The translations under genes and the position numbers were made by a program. The notes beneath the pieces were generated by a model. The model was given only the letters and a program-made list of their open reading frames with translations. It had not been told where the DNA came from and ran no database searches. A stretch of DNA of 64,000 nucleotides, taken from the NCBI RefSeq assembly GCF_020178975.1, contig NZ_JAHXBU010000088.1, positions 1-64,000 on the forward strand, in the 5' to 3' direction. Source of the DNA: Cesiribacter sp. SM1. GTDB lineage: Bacteria; Bacteroidota; Bacteroidia; Cytophagales; Cyclobacteriaceae. This document shows positions 16,643-25,107 of this stretch, one piece after another; positions within the stretch are counted from its first letter, which is position 1, and each line of letters starts with the position of its first letter.

Positions 16643-18097
16643 ATGATACGCAACAATAAATTTTCATTTTTACACCTTGGCCTGCTGTGTGCTGCACTTA
16701 GCATGGGCGTTAGCTGTCAGGAAAATGGTGTAGGGGATACCAACAACCCGGGTCCACCAAGAACTTCAGATGTGCAGGTTTGGCTTAGCACACCAGATAA
16801 GTCGGCCCTGTTTGAAAAACAGGAAAATAACCCCGGCTTTGCCACCACTAATTCTACACATCCGCTTATTGAGATAGATACCAACCAGACCTACCAGGGT
16901 ATAGATGGTTTTGGGTATACACTTACCGGCGGCAGTGCCATGCACCTGAACCGCATGAGTGCAGCTGCCCGTGGCGCCCTGCTGCAGGAACTGTTTGCCA
17001 CTACCGATAACAACATTGGTGTTAGTTATTTAAGAGTAAGCGTGGGCGCATCAGACCTGGACGAAAGGCCTTTCTCTTACAACGATCTGCCAGCTGGCGA
17101 AACTGATCCTACCCTTGCACATTTTAGCCTGGATCCGGATCGTGAAAACCTGCTTCCCGTGCTGAAGGAAATCCTTGCCATCAACCCTGAAATCAAGATT
17201 ATGGGATCGCCCTGGTCGCCCCCGGCCTGGATGAAAACCAACAACGATACCCGTGGTGGCAGCCTTAAACCAGAATATTACGATGTATATGCCCAGTACC
17301 TGGTGAAATACATTCAGGGTATGGCAGCAGAGGGTATTCGCATAGATGCACTTACCGTGCAGAACGAGCCACTGCACCCTGGCAATAACCCAAGCCTGCT
17401 GATGCTGCCTGAAGAACAGGCCGTCTTTATCAAAAACCACCTGGGGCCAGCTTTCAGGGCCGCTAACATCGACACCAAAATTGTGATTTACGATCACAAT
17501 GCCGACAGGCCGGATTATCCTATTACAGTGCTGAACGATCCTGAAGCAAAGCAATATATAGACGGTTCTGCATTTCACCTCTATGGCGGCAGCATCGATG
17601 CCCTCTCGCAGGTGCACAATGCGCACCCCGATAAGAACATCTATTTTACAGAGCAGTGGATTGGCGCTCCCGGCAACTTCCCTCAGGACCTAGCCTGGCA
17701 TACCCGTGAGCTGATCATTGGTGCTACCCGTAACTGGAGTCGTACCGTGCTGGAGTGGAACCTTTCATCAGACCCTAACCTGCAGCCCCACACCGATAGG
17801 GGTGGTTGCGACCAGTGCCTGGGTGCTGTTACCATTGCCGGTAATAATGTTACACGCAACCCGGCTTATTATATCATAGCCCATGCGTCTAAATTTGTAA
17901 GGCCTGGTTCGGTAAGGATAGCCTCTAATATGCTCAATAACTTACCAAACGTGGCATTTAAGGCACCAAACGGACAAAAAGTGCTGATTGTGCTGAACAA
18001 CAGCGGAACACAGCAGTCTTTCAACATCCAAACCGGCGATAAGGTGGTAACAACTTCCTTAACAGGTGGCGCAGTTGGAACCTATGTTTGGGAGTAG
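16643..18097 (+). CDS. glycoside hydrolase family 30 beta-glucanase/glucosidase, lipoprotein
   Basis: Retaining (alpha/beta)8 glycosidase of 484 residues. A lipoprotein signal ends at MGVSC (Cys25), which suggests outer-membrane anchoring. GH30 landmarks are YQGIDGFGYTLTGGSA, NNIGVSYLRVSVGASD and GSPWSPPAWMKTN; the acid/base is Glu242 in TVQNEP and the nucleophile is Glu337 in YFTEQW. A beta-sandwich typical of GH30 closes the protein (VLIVLNNSG). The family includes endo-beta-1,6-glucanases (subfamily 3), glucosylceramidases and others. With SusCDE and a GH3 enzyme beside it, a beta-1,6-glucan or branched beta-glucan substrate is the best guess; the closest described analogue known to me is the Bacteroides beta-1,6-glucan locus. 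Subfamily was not tested. Confidence 0.88.
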   Translation: MIRNNKFSFLHLGLLCAALSMGVSCQENGVGDTNNPGPPRTSDVQVWLSTPDKSALFEKQENNPGFATTNSTHPLIEIDTNQTYQGIDGFGYTLTGGSAMHLNRMSAAARGALLQELFATTDNNIGVSYLRVSVGASDLDERPFSYNDLPAGETDPTLAHFSLDPDRENLLPVLKEILAINPEIKIMGSPWSPPAWMKTNNDTRGGSLKPEYYDVYAQYLVKYIQGMAAEGIRIDALTVQNEPLHPGNNPSLLMLPEEQAVFIKNHLGPAFRAANIDTKIVIYDHNADRPDYPITVLNDPEAKQYIDGSAFHLYGGSIDALSQVHNAHPDKNIYFTEQWIGAPGNFPQDLAWHTRELIIGATRNWSRTVLEWNLSSDPNLQPHTDRGGCDQCLGAVTIAGNNVTRNPAYYIIAHASKFVRPGSVRIASNMLNNLPNVAFKAPNGQKVLIVLNNSGTQQSFNIQTGDKVVTTSLTGGAVGTYVWE

Positions 18098-18115
18098 TTC
18101 AGGAGATTTCCTGAA
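18098..18115 (+). other. intercistronic stem-loop GH30/GH3
   Basis: TTCAGGA, loop GATT, TCCTGAA begins directly after the GH30 stop codon: a perfect 7-bp stem. It is the third structured junction in the operon; no U-run. Confidence 0.5.
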
Positions 18116-18202
18116 TTAATGATAAATATCAATGGTTAAGAGAAAACTGAAGATTAGTTTTACAGCGATTTACTAACCAATCACCTAAAACAACTTACTA
18201 GC

Positions 18203-20569
18203 ATGAACATAAGAAAAGCAGTTCTGGCTGTTTTCCTGGTGGCAGCTTTTATGTCTGGTGCTGAAGCCCAGAGGAAGCAGAAAACCAGTAAAAAGGCAGA
18301 TGCAGCCCTTTATGCCCCAACCCAGGCAGAGATTGACCGGAAGGTAGAGGAGCTGTTGAGCAAAATGACCCTGGAAGAAAAAGTGGGCCAGATGGCACAG
18401 ATCACCCTTGATGTAATAGGCAAGGGTGAAAACCGCTACTCCAGCTTTGAACCGCTCACGCTGGATGCGGCAGAAATGAAAAAGGCGCTGGTGGATAACC
18501 ACATTGGCTCAGTGCTGAACACTGCCAATAACCGTGCGCTTACCCCACAGAAATGGTACGAGATCATCAGCCAGATCCAGGATGTGGTCATGAAGCAAAC
18601 CCGCCTGAAGATCCCGGTGATCTACGGGGTGGATGAGATACATGGTGCTACCTACACAGCAGGTGCTACCATGTTTCCGCAGCAGATTGGTCAGGCTGCC
18701 AGCCGCAACCGCGAGCTTGTGCGCAGGGGTGCAGAAATCACTGCCTACGAAACACGCGCTAGCTCTATTCCCTGGACCTTTGCCCCGGTGCTCGACCTGG
18801 GTGCCGATCCGCGTTCTCCACGTATCTGGGAGACCTTTGGCGAAGATCCGTACCTGGCAGCCGAGCTGGGTGTAGCGACCATTAACGGTTATGAGGGTGA
18901 GCAAAACAACATTGGCCATCCGGAGCATGTGGCTTCTACCATGAAGCACTTCCTGGGTTACCAGGTGCCGGTATCTGGCAAAGACAGAACCCCGGCTTAT
19001 ATTTCAGAAGAAGCGCTGCGCTCTTACCATGTGCCTTCTTTTAAAGCTGCCGTAGATGCCGGTGCACATACCGTAATGGTAAACTCCAGCATCATTAACG
19101 GAGTACCTGTACACGCCAATTACGATCTGCTTACCAAGCTCTTGAAAGAAGAGCTGGGCTTCCGTGGCCTGGTGGTAACCGACTGGGCAGATATTGAAAA
19201 CCTGCACAGAAGAGACCGCATTGCCAAAGACGATAAAGAAGCCATCATGCTGGCCATTAATGCCGGTATCGATATGTCGATGATCCCATACCAGTGGGAG
19301 CCATTTGTAAACGGACTGATAGAACTGGTGAAGGAGGGTAAGGTAAAGCAGGAGCGTGTGGACGATGCCGTGCGTCGTATCCTGCGCGTGAAATACGCCC
19401 TGAACCTCTTCGATCAGCCTACGACCAATCCTAAGAACTACCCGCTGTTTGGCAGCAAAGAGTTTGAGCAGGCTTCTTACCAGATGGCTGCCGAATCGAT
19501 CACCCTGCTGAAAAACGAAAACAATGTACTGCCCCTAAGCAAAACTACTAAGGTGCTGGTAACTGGCCCAAATGCCAATAACATGCGTACCCTTAACGGT
19601 GCCTGGACTTACTCCTGGCAGGGCGAAAAGGTAGATGAGTTTGCCGGACAGTATAACACCATCCTGGAGGCAGTTCAAAAGGAGATAGGTGCACAGAACG
19701 TAACCTATGTGCCTGGCGTGAGCTACAAAATGGACGGCAAATACTGGGAGGAGAACGAAGACAGGATGGAAGAGGCCGTAGCAGCAGCCCGGCAGGCCGA
19801 TGTAATTGTACTGGCATTGGGAGAGAACACCTCTACCGAAACACCTGGTAACCTCAACGATCTGTACCTGTCGGAGCTGCAGACAGAGCTGGCTAAAAAG
19901 CTTGCTGCTACCGGTAAGCCAATAGTACTGGTGCTGAATGAAGGTCGTCCGCGTGTGGTGAGCCGTTTTGAGCAGCAGATTCCTGCTATTGTTCAGATCT
20001 ACCAGCCAGGTAACTTCGGTGGCGATGCGCTGGCAGATGTGCTGTTTGGCGATGTGAACCCTTCCGGTAAACTGCCCTACACCTATCCGCGCTATCCTAA
20101 CTCACTCACTACCTATATTCACAAACCATCTGAAGAGCAAAAGCCTGCAGCAGGTGTGTATAACTATGAGGCAGACTTTAGCCCGCAGTGGGAGTTTGGC
20201 CATGGGCTTAGCTACACCACCTTTGCGTACAACAACCTGAAGTTCGACAGGGAGTCTATTAACCTTAGCGATAACCTCACAGTATCTGTTGAGGTAACCA
20301 ATACCGGCAAGCGCGAAGGCAAAGAAGTAGTGCACCTGTATACTTCAGATTTGTATGCTACAGATATCACTCCGGATGTTAAACGCCTGCGCCGTTTTGA
20401 GAAAATCAGCCTGAAACCAGGCGAAACTAAAACTGTAAGCTTTACCCTTACACCCGAAGATCTTGCCTTCTATGACAGGTATGGTAAAAAGGTAATAGAG
20501 CCAGGTGAGTTTGAAGTAAGAGTAGGAGACCAGGTAAAGAAATTCACCTTACTTGAGCCTGCTAAATAA
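18203..20569 (+). CDS. glycoside hydrolase family 3 beta-glucosidase
   Basis: Periplasmic exo-acting beta-glucosidase (BglX-like) of 788 residues with a signal peptide (VFLVAAFMSGAEA). The N-terminal TIM-barrel carries GVDEIHGAT, the KHF substrate-contact motif (Lys248/His249) and the nucleophile Asp327 in GLVVTDWADI. The C-terminal sandwich starts around ESITLLKNENNVLPL, and a fibronectin-III-like domain ends the protein (SVEVTNTGKREGKEVVHLY). It would trim gluco-oligosaccharides released by the GH30 enzyme and imported by SusCD to glucose. It is the last gene of the operon and is followed by a strong terminator. Confidence 0.93.
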   Translation: MNIRKAVLAVFLVAAFMSGAEAQRKQKTSKKADAALYAPTQAEIDRKVEELLSKMTLEEKVGQMAQITLDVIGKGENRYSSFEPLTLDAAEMKKALVDNHIGSVLNTANNRALTPQKWYEIISQIQDVVMKQTRLKIPVIYGVDEIHGATYTAGATMFPQQIGQAASRNRELVRRGAEITAYETRASSIPWTFAPVLDLGADPRSPRIWETFGEDPYLAAELGVATINGYEGEQNNIGHPEHVASTMKHFLGYQVPVSGKDRTPAYISEEALRSYHVPSFKAAVDAGAHTVMVNSSIINGVPVHANYDLLTKLLKEELGFRGLVVTDWADIENLHRRDRIAKDDKEAIMLAINAGIDMSMIPYQWEPFVNGLIELVKEGKVKQERVDDAVRRILRVKYALNLFDQPTTNPKNYPLFGSKEFEQASYQMAAESITLLKNENNVLPLSKTTKVLVTGPNANNMRTLNGAWTYSWQGEKVDEFAGQYNTILEAVQKEIGAQNVTYVPGVSYKMDGKYWEENEDRMEEAVAAARQADVIVLALGENTSTETPGNLNDLYLSELQTELAKKLAATGKPIVLVLNEGRPRVVSRFEQQIPAIVQIYQPGNFGGDALADVLFGDVNPSGKLPYTYPRYPNSLTTYIHKPSEEQKPAAGVYNYEADFSPQWEFGHGLSYTTFAYNNLKFDRESINLSDNLTVSVEVTNTGKREGKEVVHLYTSDLYATDITPDVKRLRRFEKISLKPGETKTVSFTLTPEDLAFYDRYGKKVIEPGEFEVRVGDQVKKFTLLEPAK

Positions 20570-20600
20570 TTTCCCTTGAAGTTTAAGATGAGGTAATAGT

Positions 20601-20638
20601 AAAAAGCCCCGGGTGTTTATCCGGGGCCTTTTTTTTGC
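20601..20638 (+). terminator. intrinsic terminator of the glucan operon
   Basis: AAAAAGCCCCGG, loop GTGTTTAT, CCGGGGC then a run of eight T's, about 30 bases after the GH3 stop. It closes the susC-to-GH3 transcription unit. Confidence 0.9.
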
Positions 20639-20792
20639 TTATAGCTTGGTACAAGATCAAATCTTCAGGATAAGCGCTAGAAACGTACGCAAGCAAACCT
20701 CCTTCTTTTAGAGTCTTTTACCATTTTAAAAATCAGTTTTGTAAATTCACCCGGCAACAGCTTTAACAATAAAACCTCTCCCGGTAAATTCG

Positions 20793-20819
20793 TACCCATA
20801 CCTTAAACCAGATACCTCA
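20793..20819 (+). repeat. degenerate heptamer array before pncA
   Basis: TACCCA, TACCTTA, AACCAGA, TACCTCA: roughly four units of the TAnCCnn type ending 12 bases before the pncA start. It belongs to the same dispersed set as the arrays before pncB and ispE. Confidence 0.45.
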
Positions 20820-20831
20820 AAACCACCCCTC

Positions 20832-21437
20832 ATGAAAGCCTTACTTCTGATAGATATTCAAAATGATTTTTTGCCTGGTGGAGCCCTTGCTGTACCAGAT
20901 GGTGATAAGGTAATTCCCCTGGCGAATTTGCTACAGGAAAAATTTGAGGTAGTGGTAGCTACACAGGACTGGCACCCGGTCAATCACAAAAGCTTTGCCT
21001 CGCAGCATGAGGGGAAAGAGGTATTTGAAACCATTGACCTGCATGGCCTGGATCAGGTACTATGGCCCGATCACTGCATACAGGGGAGTCAAGGGGCTGA
21101 ATTTTCCAGCGAACTGAACATGAACAGGGTAGAGGCTATTTTCCGGAAAGGTACAGACCCTGAAATAGACAGCTACAGTGGCTTTTACGACAACGGCCAC
21201 CGCAAATCTACTGCCCTTGCGGAGTACCTTCGTGGAAAAGAGGTTAAGCAGGTATACGTGTTGGGCCTGGCAGCCGATTTCTGTGTTTATTTCACCGCCA
21301 AAGATGCGCTTGGTGAAGGTTTTGAAGCCTTCATCATCGAAGATGCCACCCGACCCATCAGTCCCGAAGGGTTCAAAAAAGCAAAAGAAGAACTGGCTGG
21401 CAAAGGTGGTAAAATTATCCGGAGCAGCGAGCTTTAA
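20832..21437 (+). CDS. pncA: nicotinamidase
   Basis: Deamidates nicotinamide to nicotinate for NAD salvage; cytoplasmic. The 201-residue protein has the full cysteine-hydrolase triad: Asp8 in LLLIDIQNDF, Lys106 in IFRKGTD and Cys151 in LAADFCVY. Metal ligands fit Asp46, His48 (TQDWHP) and His81 (WPDHC). The product is the substrate of PncB encoded earlier in the window, so both salvage enzymes are present but not in one operon. It is preceded by a heptamer-repeat array. An overlapping frame at 21178-21465 is a shadow. Confidence 0.95.
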   Translation: MKALLLIDIQNDFLPGGALAVPDGDKVIPLANLLQEKFEVVVATQDWHPVNHKSFASQHEGKEVFETIDLHGLDQVLWPDHCIQGSQGAEFSSELNMNRVEAIFRKGTDPEIDSYSGFYDNGHRKSTALAEYLRGKEVKQVYVLGLAADFCVYFTAKDALGEGFEAFIIEDATRPISPEGFKKAKEELAGKGGKIIRSSEL

Positions 21438-21537
21438 GATTCAAGGCAGCCTGTTTAGTAAATAGCATTTTTTAACATTACTTGCATGAAGGCATAATAT
21501 TTGCGGTGGTTAACTTATTAACTGTCAACAGGATGTT

Positions 21538-22320
21538 ATGCAATTTTTTAAAACGCTACCGCTGCTGGCTATCAGTGCTGTTTTTTTAGCTGGCTGCATG
21601 AACTACCAGTACTCCACCGTAAGCAGCAACCTGAAAGCTGGTGATGATCAGGAATTTTTTCTTGAGAACGACACGCTCATGATCAGCTATAGTTTTTATG
21701 GTTATGGTGGACCTGTTCGGATTACTATCCAAAATAAACTAGATGTACCTCTTTATGTAGACTGGAAACAGTCGGCGCTGGTCATGAACGATCACAGCAA
21801 TACCTACTGGCAAAATACCTCAAGGCTGGAAGCTACAGCAGAAGGATACCAGGTTCAGTGGACGCCCAGGGTAAGTAGCACAAGCGCAACCATTACCGGT
21901 GAGATCACGGGCGATGAAGCCATTGATTTCATTGCTCCAGATTCATACAAGGAATCCAATATGGTAATGATCGGCCCTGACTTTGTAACACTTAGTGAAA
22001 CAGAGAAGCAGTACCAGGTAATGGACTCTCCTGAAGAGGGGCCTGCCGATGCTACCTGTTACCGGTATGGAGATGATAACTCACCCCTGAAGTTCCGAAG
22101 CTACCTCACGATCTCAACAGATCCCTCCTTTGTGAAGCCATTAATCTTTGAAAGCAGCTTTTGGATAGCGGAAATTGTGCAAACAAAAACCCGGCCTGAT
22201 TACTACCTGGATGAAAGGAGGGACCAAAATAAATTCTATACAAGCAGTGCTTCCGGAGCAGGTGCTGTGCTTGGTATAGGCGTACTTTTTTTGCTGTTGG
22301 GAATAACAAGCGTGCATTGA
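21538..22320 (+). CDS. hypothetical lipoprotein with C-terminal membrane segment
   Basis: Not recognised. The 260-residue product has a textbook lipoprotein signal (VFLAGCMNYQ, Cys19). The middle is beta-rich with VPLYVDWKQSALVMND, which suggests an immunoglobulin-like or similar fold, and the C-terminus has one hydrophobic segment (GAVLGIGVLFLLLGI) preceded by a charged YYLDERRDQNKF stretch. A lipid anchor plus a C-terminal hydrophobic helix is unusual. It stands alone between pncA and gmhB. Start ATG follows directly after GGATGTT, and the spacer has a near-consensus AATATTTG -7 box. Confidence 0.75.
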   Translation: MQFFKTLPLLAISAVFLAGCMNYQYSTVSSNLKAGDDQEFFLENDTLMISYSFYGYGGPVRITIQNKLDVPLYVDWKQSALVMNDHSNTYWQNTSRLEATAEGYQVQWTPRVSSTSATITGEITGDEAIDFIAPDSYKESNMVMIGPDFVTLSETEKQYQVMDSPEEGPADATCYRYGDDNSPLKFRSYLTISTDPSFVKPLIFESSFWIAEIVQTKTRPDYYLDERRDQNKFYTSSASGAGAVLGIGVLFLLLGITSVH

Positions 22321-22419
22321 ACCTGCACATCAATACCAGTACCTGCTATTCGCTCTAAAATAGTTTTATTGATGTCAAACGCTTACTTTTGCCCCTTCTT
22401 TTACTAGAACTAGGCAGAA

Positions 22420-22932
22420 ATGGCTTTGAACAAATGCGTATTCCTGGACCGGGATGGGGTAATCAATAAAGATTATGTAGATTATGTGTACTCGGCCGAT
22501 AAACTGGAAATACTACCCGGTGTGGCAGAGGCCCTGCAGGCCCTGAAAGCTGCAGGCTACCTGATCATCGTAATCACCAACCAATCCGGCATTGCCAAAG
22601 GCATTTACACCAGGGAGCAGATGCACGAAACACACCGGCTGGTGCAGATTGCTGTTGGTCATACCATCGATCATATCTACTACGCCCCCTGGCACGAATC
22701 GGTGAGCAAAAGTCTTACCCGCAAGCCTGGTTCCCTGATGTTCGAAAGAGCCATTGGCCGCTATAAAATAGATATTGGCTCCTCCTGGATGGTGGGCGAT
22801 AAAGATCGCGACCTGGTGCCGGCACATAAGCTTGGCCTGAAAACCATACAGGTAGACCACAACGACAGCCCCACAGCAGATTATAAGGTTGCAGATTTGC
22901 CGGAAGCCAGCAGGATTATTTTAGGATCATAG
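22420..22932 (+). CDS. gmhB: GmhB-like HAD-IIIA phosphatase lacking the zinc-site cysteines
   Basis: HAD-superfamily phosphatase, closest to D-glycero-D-manno-heptose-1,7-bisphosphate 7-phosphatase (LPS inner-core sugar synthesis). The catalytic pair is Asp10/Asp12 in FLDRDGVINKD; motif II is VITNQSG (51-57), the basic RKPG is at 101-104 and the acidic MVGDKDRD at 124-131. In classical GmhB a zinc knuckle of Cys/His residues lies just before RKP; here that segment is APWHESVSKSLT, with one His and no Cys. The enzyme may therefore be a zinc-free GmhB form or a related histidinol-phosphatase-like enzyme. At 170 residues it is slightly short for the family. Confidence 0.75.
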   Translation: MALNKCVFLDRDGVINKDYVDYVYSADKLEILPGVAEALQALKAAGYLIIVITNQSGIAKGIYTREQMHETHRLVQIAVGHTIDHIYYAPWHESVSKSLTRKPGSLMFERAIGRYKIDIGSSWMVGDKDRDLVPAHKLGLKTIQVDHNDSPTADYKVADLPEASRIILGS

Positions 22933-22990
22933 CTGCAACAGAACTGAAGCCTTTACCATCAAATCAGCAAATACTGCCCGCGATATTCCA

Positions 22991-22998
22991 TAAATTTG
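22991..22998 (+). promoter_or_regulatory. candidate -7 element of fabI promoter
   Basis: TAAATTTG matches the Bacteroidota TAnnTTTG consensus exactly, about 60 bases before the fabI start. No good TTTG -33 partner was found, so this is tentative. Confidence 0.35.
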
Positions 22999-23059
22999 TA
23001 TTTTGCCCAAAATTGCCGGCTGGCAACCATAATTTAATTAGAAACAACATCATACCTAT

Positions 23060-23875
23060 ATGGCCACTAACTTACTGAAAGGAAAGAAAGGAATTATTTT
23101 TGGTGCGCTGGACGAAAACTCCATTGCCTGGAAAACTGCACTGCGCTGCCACGAAGAGGGTGCACAATTTGTACTCACAAACGCGCCTGTAGCCATGCGT
23201 ATGGGCAAGATCAATGAGCTGGCCAAGCAGTGTAACACCCAGGTAATTCCGGCCGATGCCACCTCAGTTGAAGACCTGGAGAAACTTTTCTCCCAATCAA
23301 TGGATATTCTTGGCGGTAAGCTCGACTTTGTACTGCACTCTATCGGCATGAGCCCGAATGTGCGCAAAGGCAAGCATTACACCGACCTTAACTACGACTG
23401 GTTTCTGAAATCGCTTGATATCTCTGGTATCTCTTTTCATAAAGTGCTGCAAACAGCCGATAAGTTGGACGCCATGAATGAATGGGGCAGCATACTGGCA
23501 CTTACCTACATTGCCGCCCAGCGTACGTTCCCCGATTACAGCGATATGGCACAGGCCAAAGCCGTGCTAGAGAGCATTGCCCGCAGTTATGGCTATTTCT
23601 TTGCCAAGAAGAATAAGGTGCGTGTTAATACAATCTCTCAAAGCCCAACGCCAACCACTGCCGGTTCTGGTGTGGGTGGTTTCGATGTGTTCTTCGATTA
23701 TGCCGATAAAATGTCGCCCCTGGGCAACGCCTCTGCCGAAGACTGCGCTAATTATATTGCCGTAATGTTCTCTGATTACACCCGTATGGTAACCATGCAA
23801 AACCTGATGCACGATGGTGGCTTCAGCAGCAGCGGTATTACACAGGAGATTGTAGACCAGATGACGAAGGCTTAA
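23060..23875 (+). CDS. fabI: enoyl-ACP reductase (NADH)
   Basis: Catalyses the last reduction of each fatty-acid elongation cycle; cytoplasmic. The 271-residue SDR protein has the FabI-type nucleotide-binding start (GKKGIIFGALDENSIAW), the HSIGMSP stretch and the catalytic Tyr150, Tyr160 and Lys167; Tyr160 and Lys167 form the Y-x6-K spacing that separates FabI from ordinary SDRs. It is a single-gene unit with its own terminator downstream. Family members are targets of triclosan-like inhibitors. Confidence 0.95.
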   Translation: MATNLLKGKKGIIFGALDENSIAWKTALRCHEEGAQFVLTNAPVAMRMGKINELAKQCNTQVIPADATSVEDLEKLFSQSMDILGGKLDFVLHSIGMSPNVRKGKHYTDLNYDWFLKSLDISGISFHKVLQTADKLDAMNEWGSILALTYIAAQRTFPDYSDMAQAKAVLESIARSYGYFFAKKNKVRVNTISQSPTPTTAGSGVGGFDVFFDYADKMSPLGNASAEDCANYIAVMFSDYTRMVTMQNLMHDGGFSSSGITQEIVDQMTKA

Positions 23876-23910
23876 GGGGTATTGGATAGTGAGTTTCTGG
23901 TATTGAATGA
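23876..23910 (-). repeat. degenerate heptamer array after fabI
   Basis: Directly after the fabI stop the sequence can be cut into sevens: GGGGTAT, TGGATAG, TGAGTTT, CTGGTAT, TGAATGA. This is the G-rich complement of the TAnCC family seen before pncB and ispE. Weakly conserved but in register. Confidence 0.4.
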
Positions 23911-23958
23911 ATTTACCTGATAAGTTTTTAGAAGAATATCAGTATTAAAAAAGATAAG

Positions 23959-23988
23959 AGAGAAGGTATGGCGCCTTCTCTTTTTTTT
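23959..23988 (+). terminator. intrinsic terminator after fabI
   Basis: AGAGAAGG, loop TATGGCG, CCTTCTCT followed by seven more T's. It separates fabI from ispE. Confidence 0.85.
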
Positions 23989-24019
23989 GTCGCATTCGTG
24001 CATCGAAGCCCTGGATGAA

Positions 24020-24027
24020 TATATTTG
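24020..24027 (+). promoter_or_regulatory. candidate -7 element of ispE promoter
   Basis: TATATTTG is an exact TAnnTTTG match about 65 bases before the ispE start and downstream of the fabI terminator. A GTG at 23998-24000 lies 19 bases upstream where the -33 element would be expected. Confidence 0.4.
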
Positions 24028-24033
24028 ACCAAT

Positions 24034-24083
24034 TACCTATTTTACCCGTACTTCGTAATCAATACCTGATACCCATTACCCAC
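24034..24083 (+). repeat. heptamer array before ispE (best-preserved copy)
   Basis: TACCTAT and TACCCGT are followed after a gap by TAATCAA, TACCTGA, TACCCAT and TACCCAC in exact 7-bp register. The array ends seven bases before the ispE ATG. It is the clearest member of the dispersed family. Confidence 0.6.
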
Positions 24084-24090
24084 AACAAAA

Positions 24091-24921
24091 ATGATACTAT
24101 TTCCAAACGCTAAAATAAACCTGGGGCTCAACATTGTTGCCAAACGTAAGGATGGGTATCATGATATTGTAAGCTGCCTGTATCCCATAGGCTGGCAGGA
24201 TGTGCTGGAGGTACTGGAAAATAAGAAGAAAACAGAGCTTAAGATAACAGGCCTGGATATACCAGGACCAGGCGGTGCCGGAAAAGAAAAAGATAACCTG
24301 GTGCTGCGGGCTTACGAATTGCTTCGCAAAGATTATAACCTGCCTGCTGTAACGGTGCACCTCCACAAGATCATACCAACAGGAGCCGGTTTAGGAGGTG
24401 GTTCTGCCGATGCAGCCTTTATGCTAAGGGCTGTTAATGAAATGTATCAGCTGTTTCTGGATGATTTTATTCTTGAAGATTATGCCAGCCGGTTGGGGAG
24501 CGATTGCCCCTTCTTCATACAAAACAAGCCTGTGATAGTTCGGGAACGTGGCGATGTGTTTGAAGATGTGCAGCTGGATCTGAAAGAGTACTGGCTGGTG
24601 GTGGTAAAACCACCAGTGCATGTTTCTACCGCAGAAGCCTATGCTGGTGTGAGTCCTGCCAGCCCGGAGCACAACCTGAAAGAAATTCTGGAGCAGAAGC
24701 CAGTGGAGGAGTGGAAGAACCTGCTGCACAATAGTTTTGAAGACAGCTTATTCCCCCGCTTTCCGCAAATAAAGGAGCTTAAGGAACGGCTGTATACTGC
24801 CGGTGCCCTCTATGCCAGTATGAGCGGCAGCGGATCGGCTGTATATGGCATTTTCAGGCAACCAGTTCCTGCCTTTTCGCTGGAGGCAGATTATCAGTTC
24901 TGGCAGGGGCCAATGAGATAG
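24091..24921 (+). CDS. ispE: 4-diphosphocytidyl-2-C-methyl-D-erythritol kinase
   Basis: GHMP-family kinase of the non-mevalonate isoprenoid pathway; phosphorylates CDP-methylerythritol in the cytoplasm. The 276-residue protein starts with the characteristic FPNAKINLGLNIVAKRKDGYH (catalytic Lys and His region), has the ATP-binding glycine loop IPTGAGLGGGSADAA at about 95-109, the SDCPFF motif near 150 and the C-terminal MSGSGSAVYGIF. Length agrees with the family. No other pathway gene is adjacent. Confidence 0.95.
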   Translation: MILFPNAKINLGLNIVAKRKDGYHDIVSCLYPIGWQDVLEVLENKKKTELKITGLDIPGPGGAGKEKDNLVLRAYELLRKDYNLPAVTVHLHKIIPTGAGLGGGSADAAFMLRAVNEMYQLFLDDFILEDYASRLGSDCPFFIQNKPVIVRERGDVFEDVQLDLKEYWLVVVKPPVHVSTAEAYAGVSPASPEHNLKEILEQKPVEEWKNLLHNSFEDSLFPRFPQIKELKERLYTAGALYASMSGSGSAVYGIFRQPVPAFSLEADYQFWQGPMR

Positions 24922-25107
24922 AACAGCTGGTTTTACAAGCGCATCAGCCAGGAGCCTGCAACATTTTTTACTGCTGTAAGTAGTGCAATTAGCAACAATG
25001 GCTAAGGGGCTTTGCTTAGCACTTCAAATTAAGTTTCTTTTGAAGAAGTTAGCCCTGCTTTTTAGTTATACTGCTTTAGCTAACATTTTTTCATATAACC
25101 AGCACGC

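Noticed and set aside
24922-25107. Imperfect inverted repeats between ispE and the MscS gene (GTTAGC...GCTAAC, GCTAAG...CTTAGC)
   Set aside because: Short arms, long loops and no T-run; not distinguishable from chance by eye.
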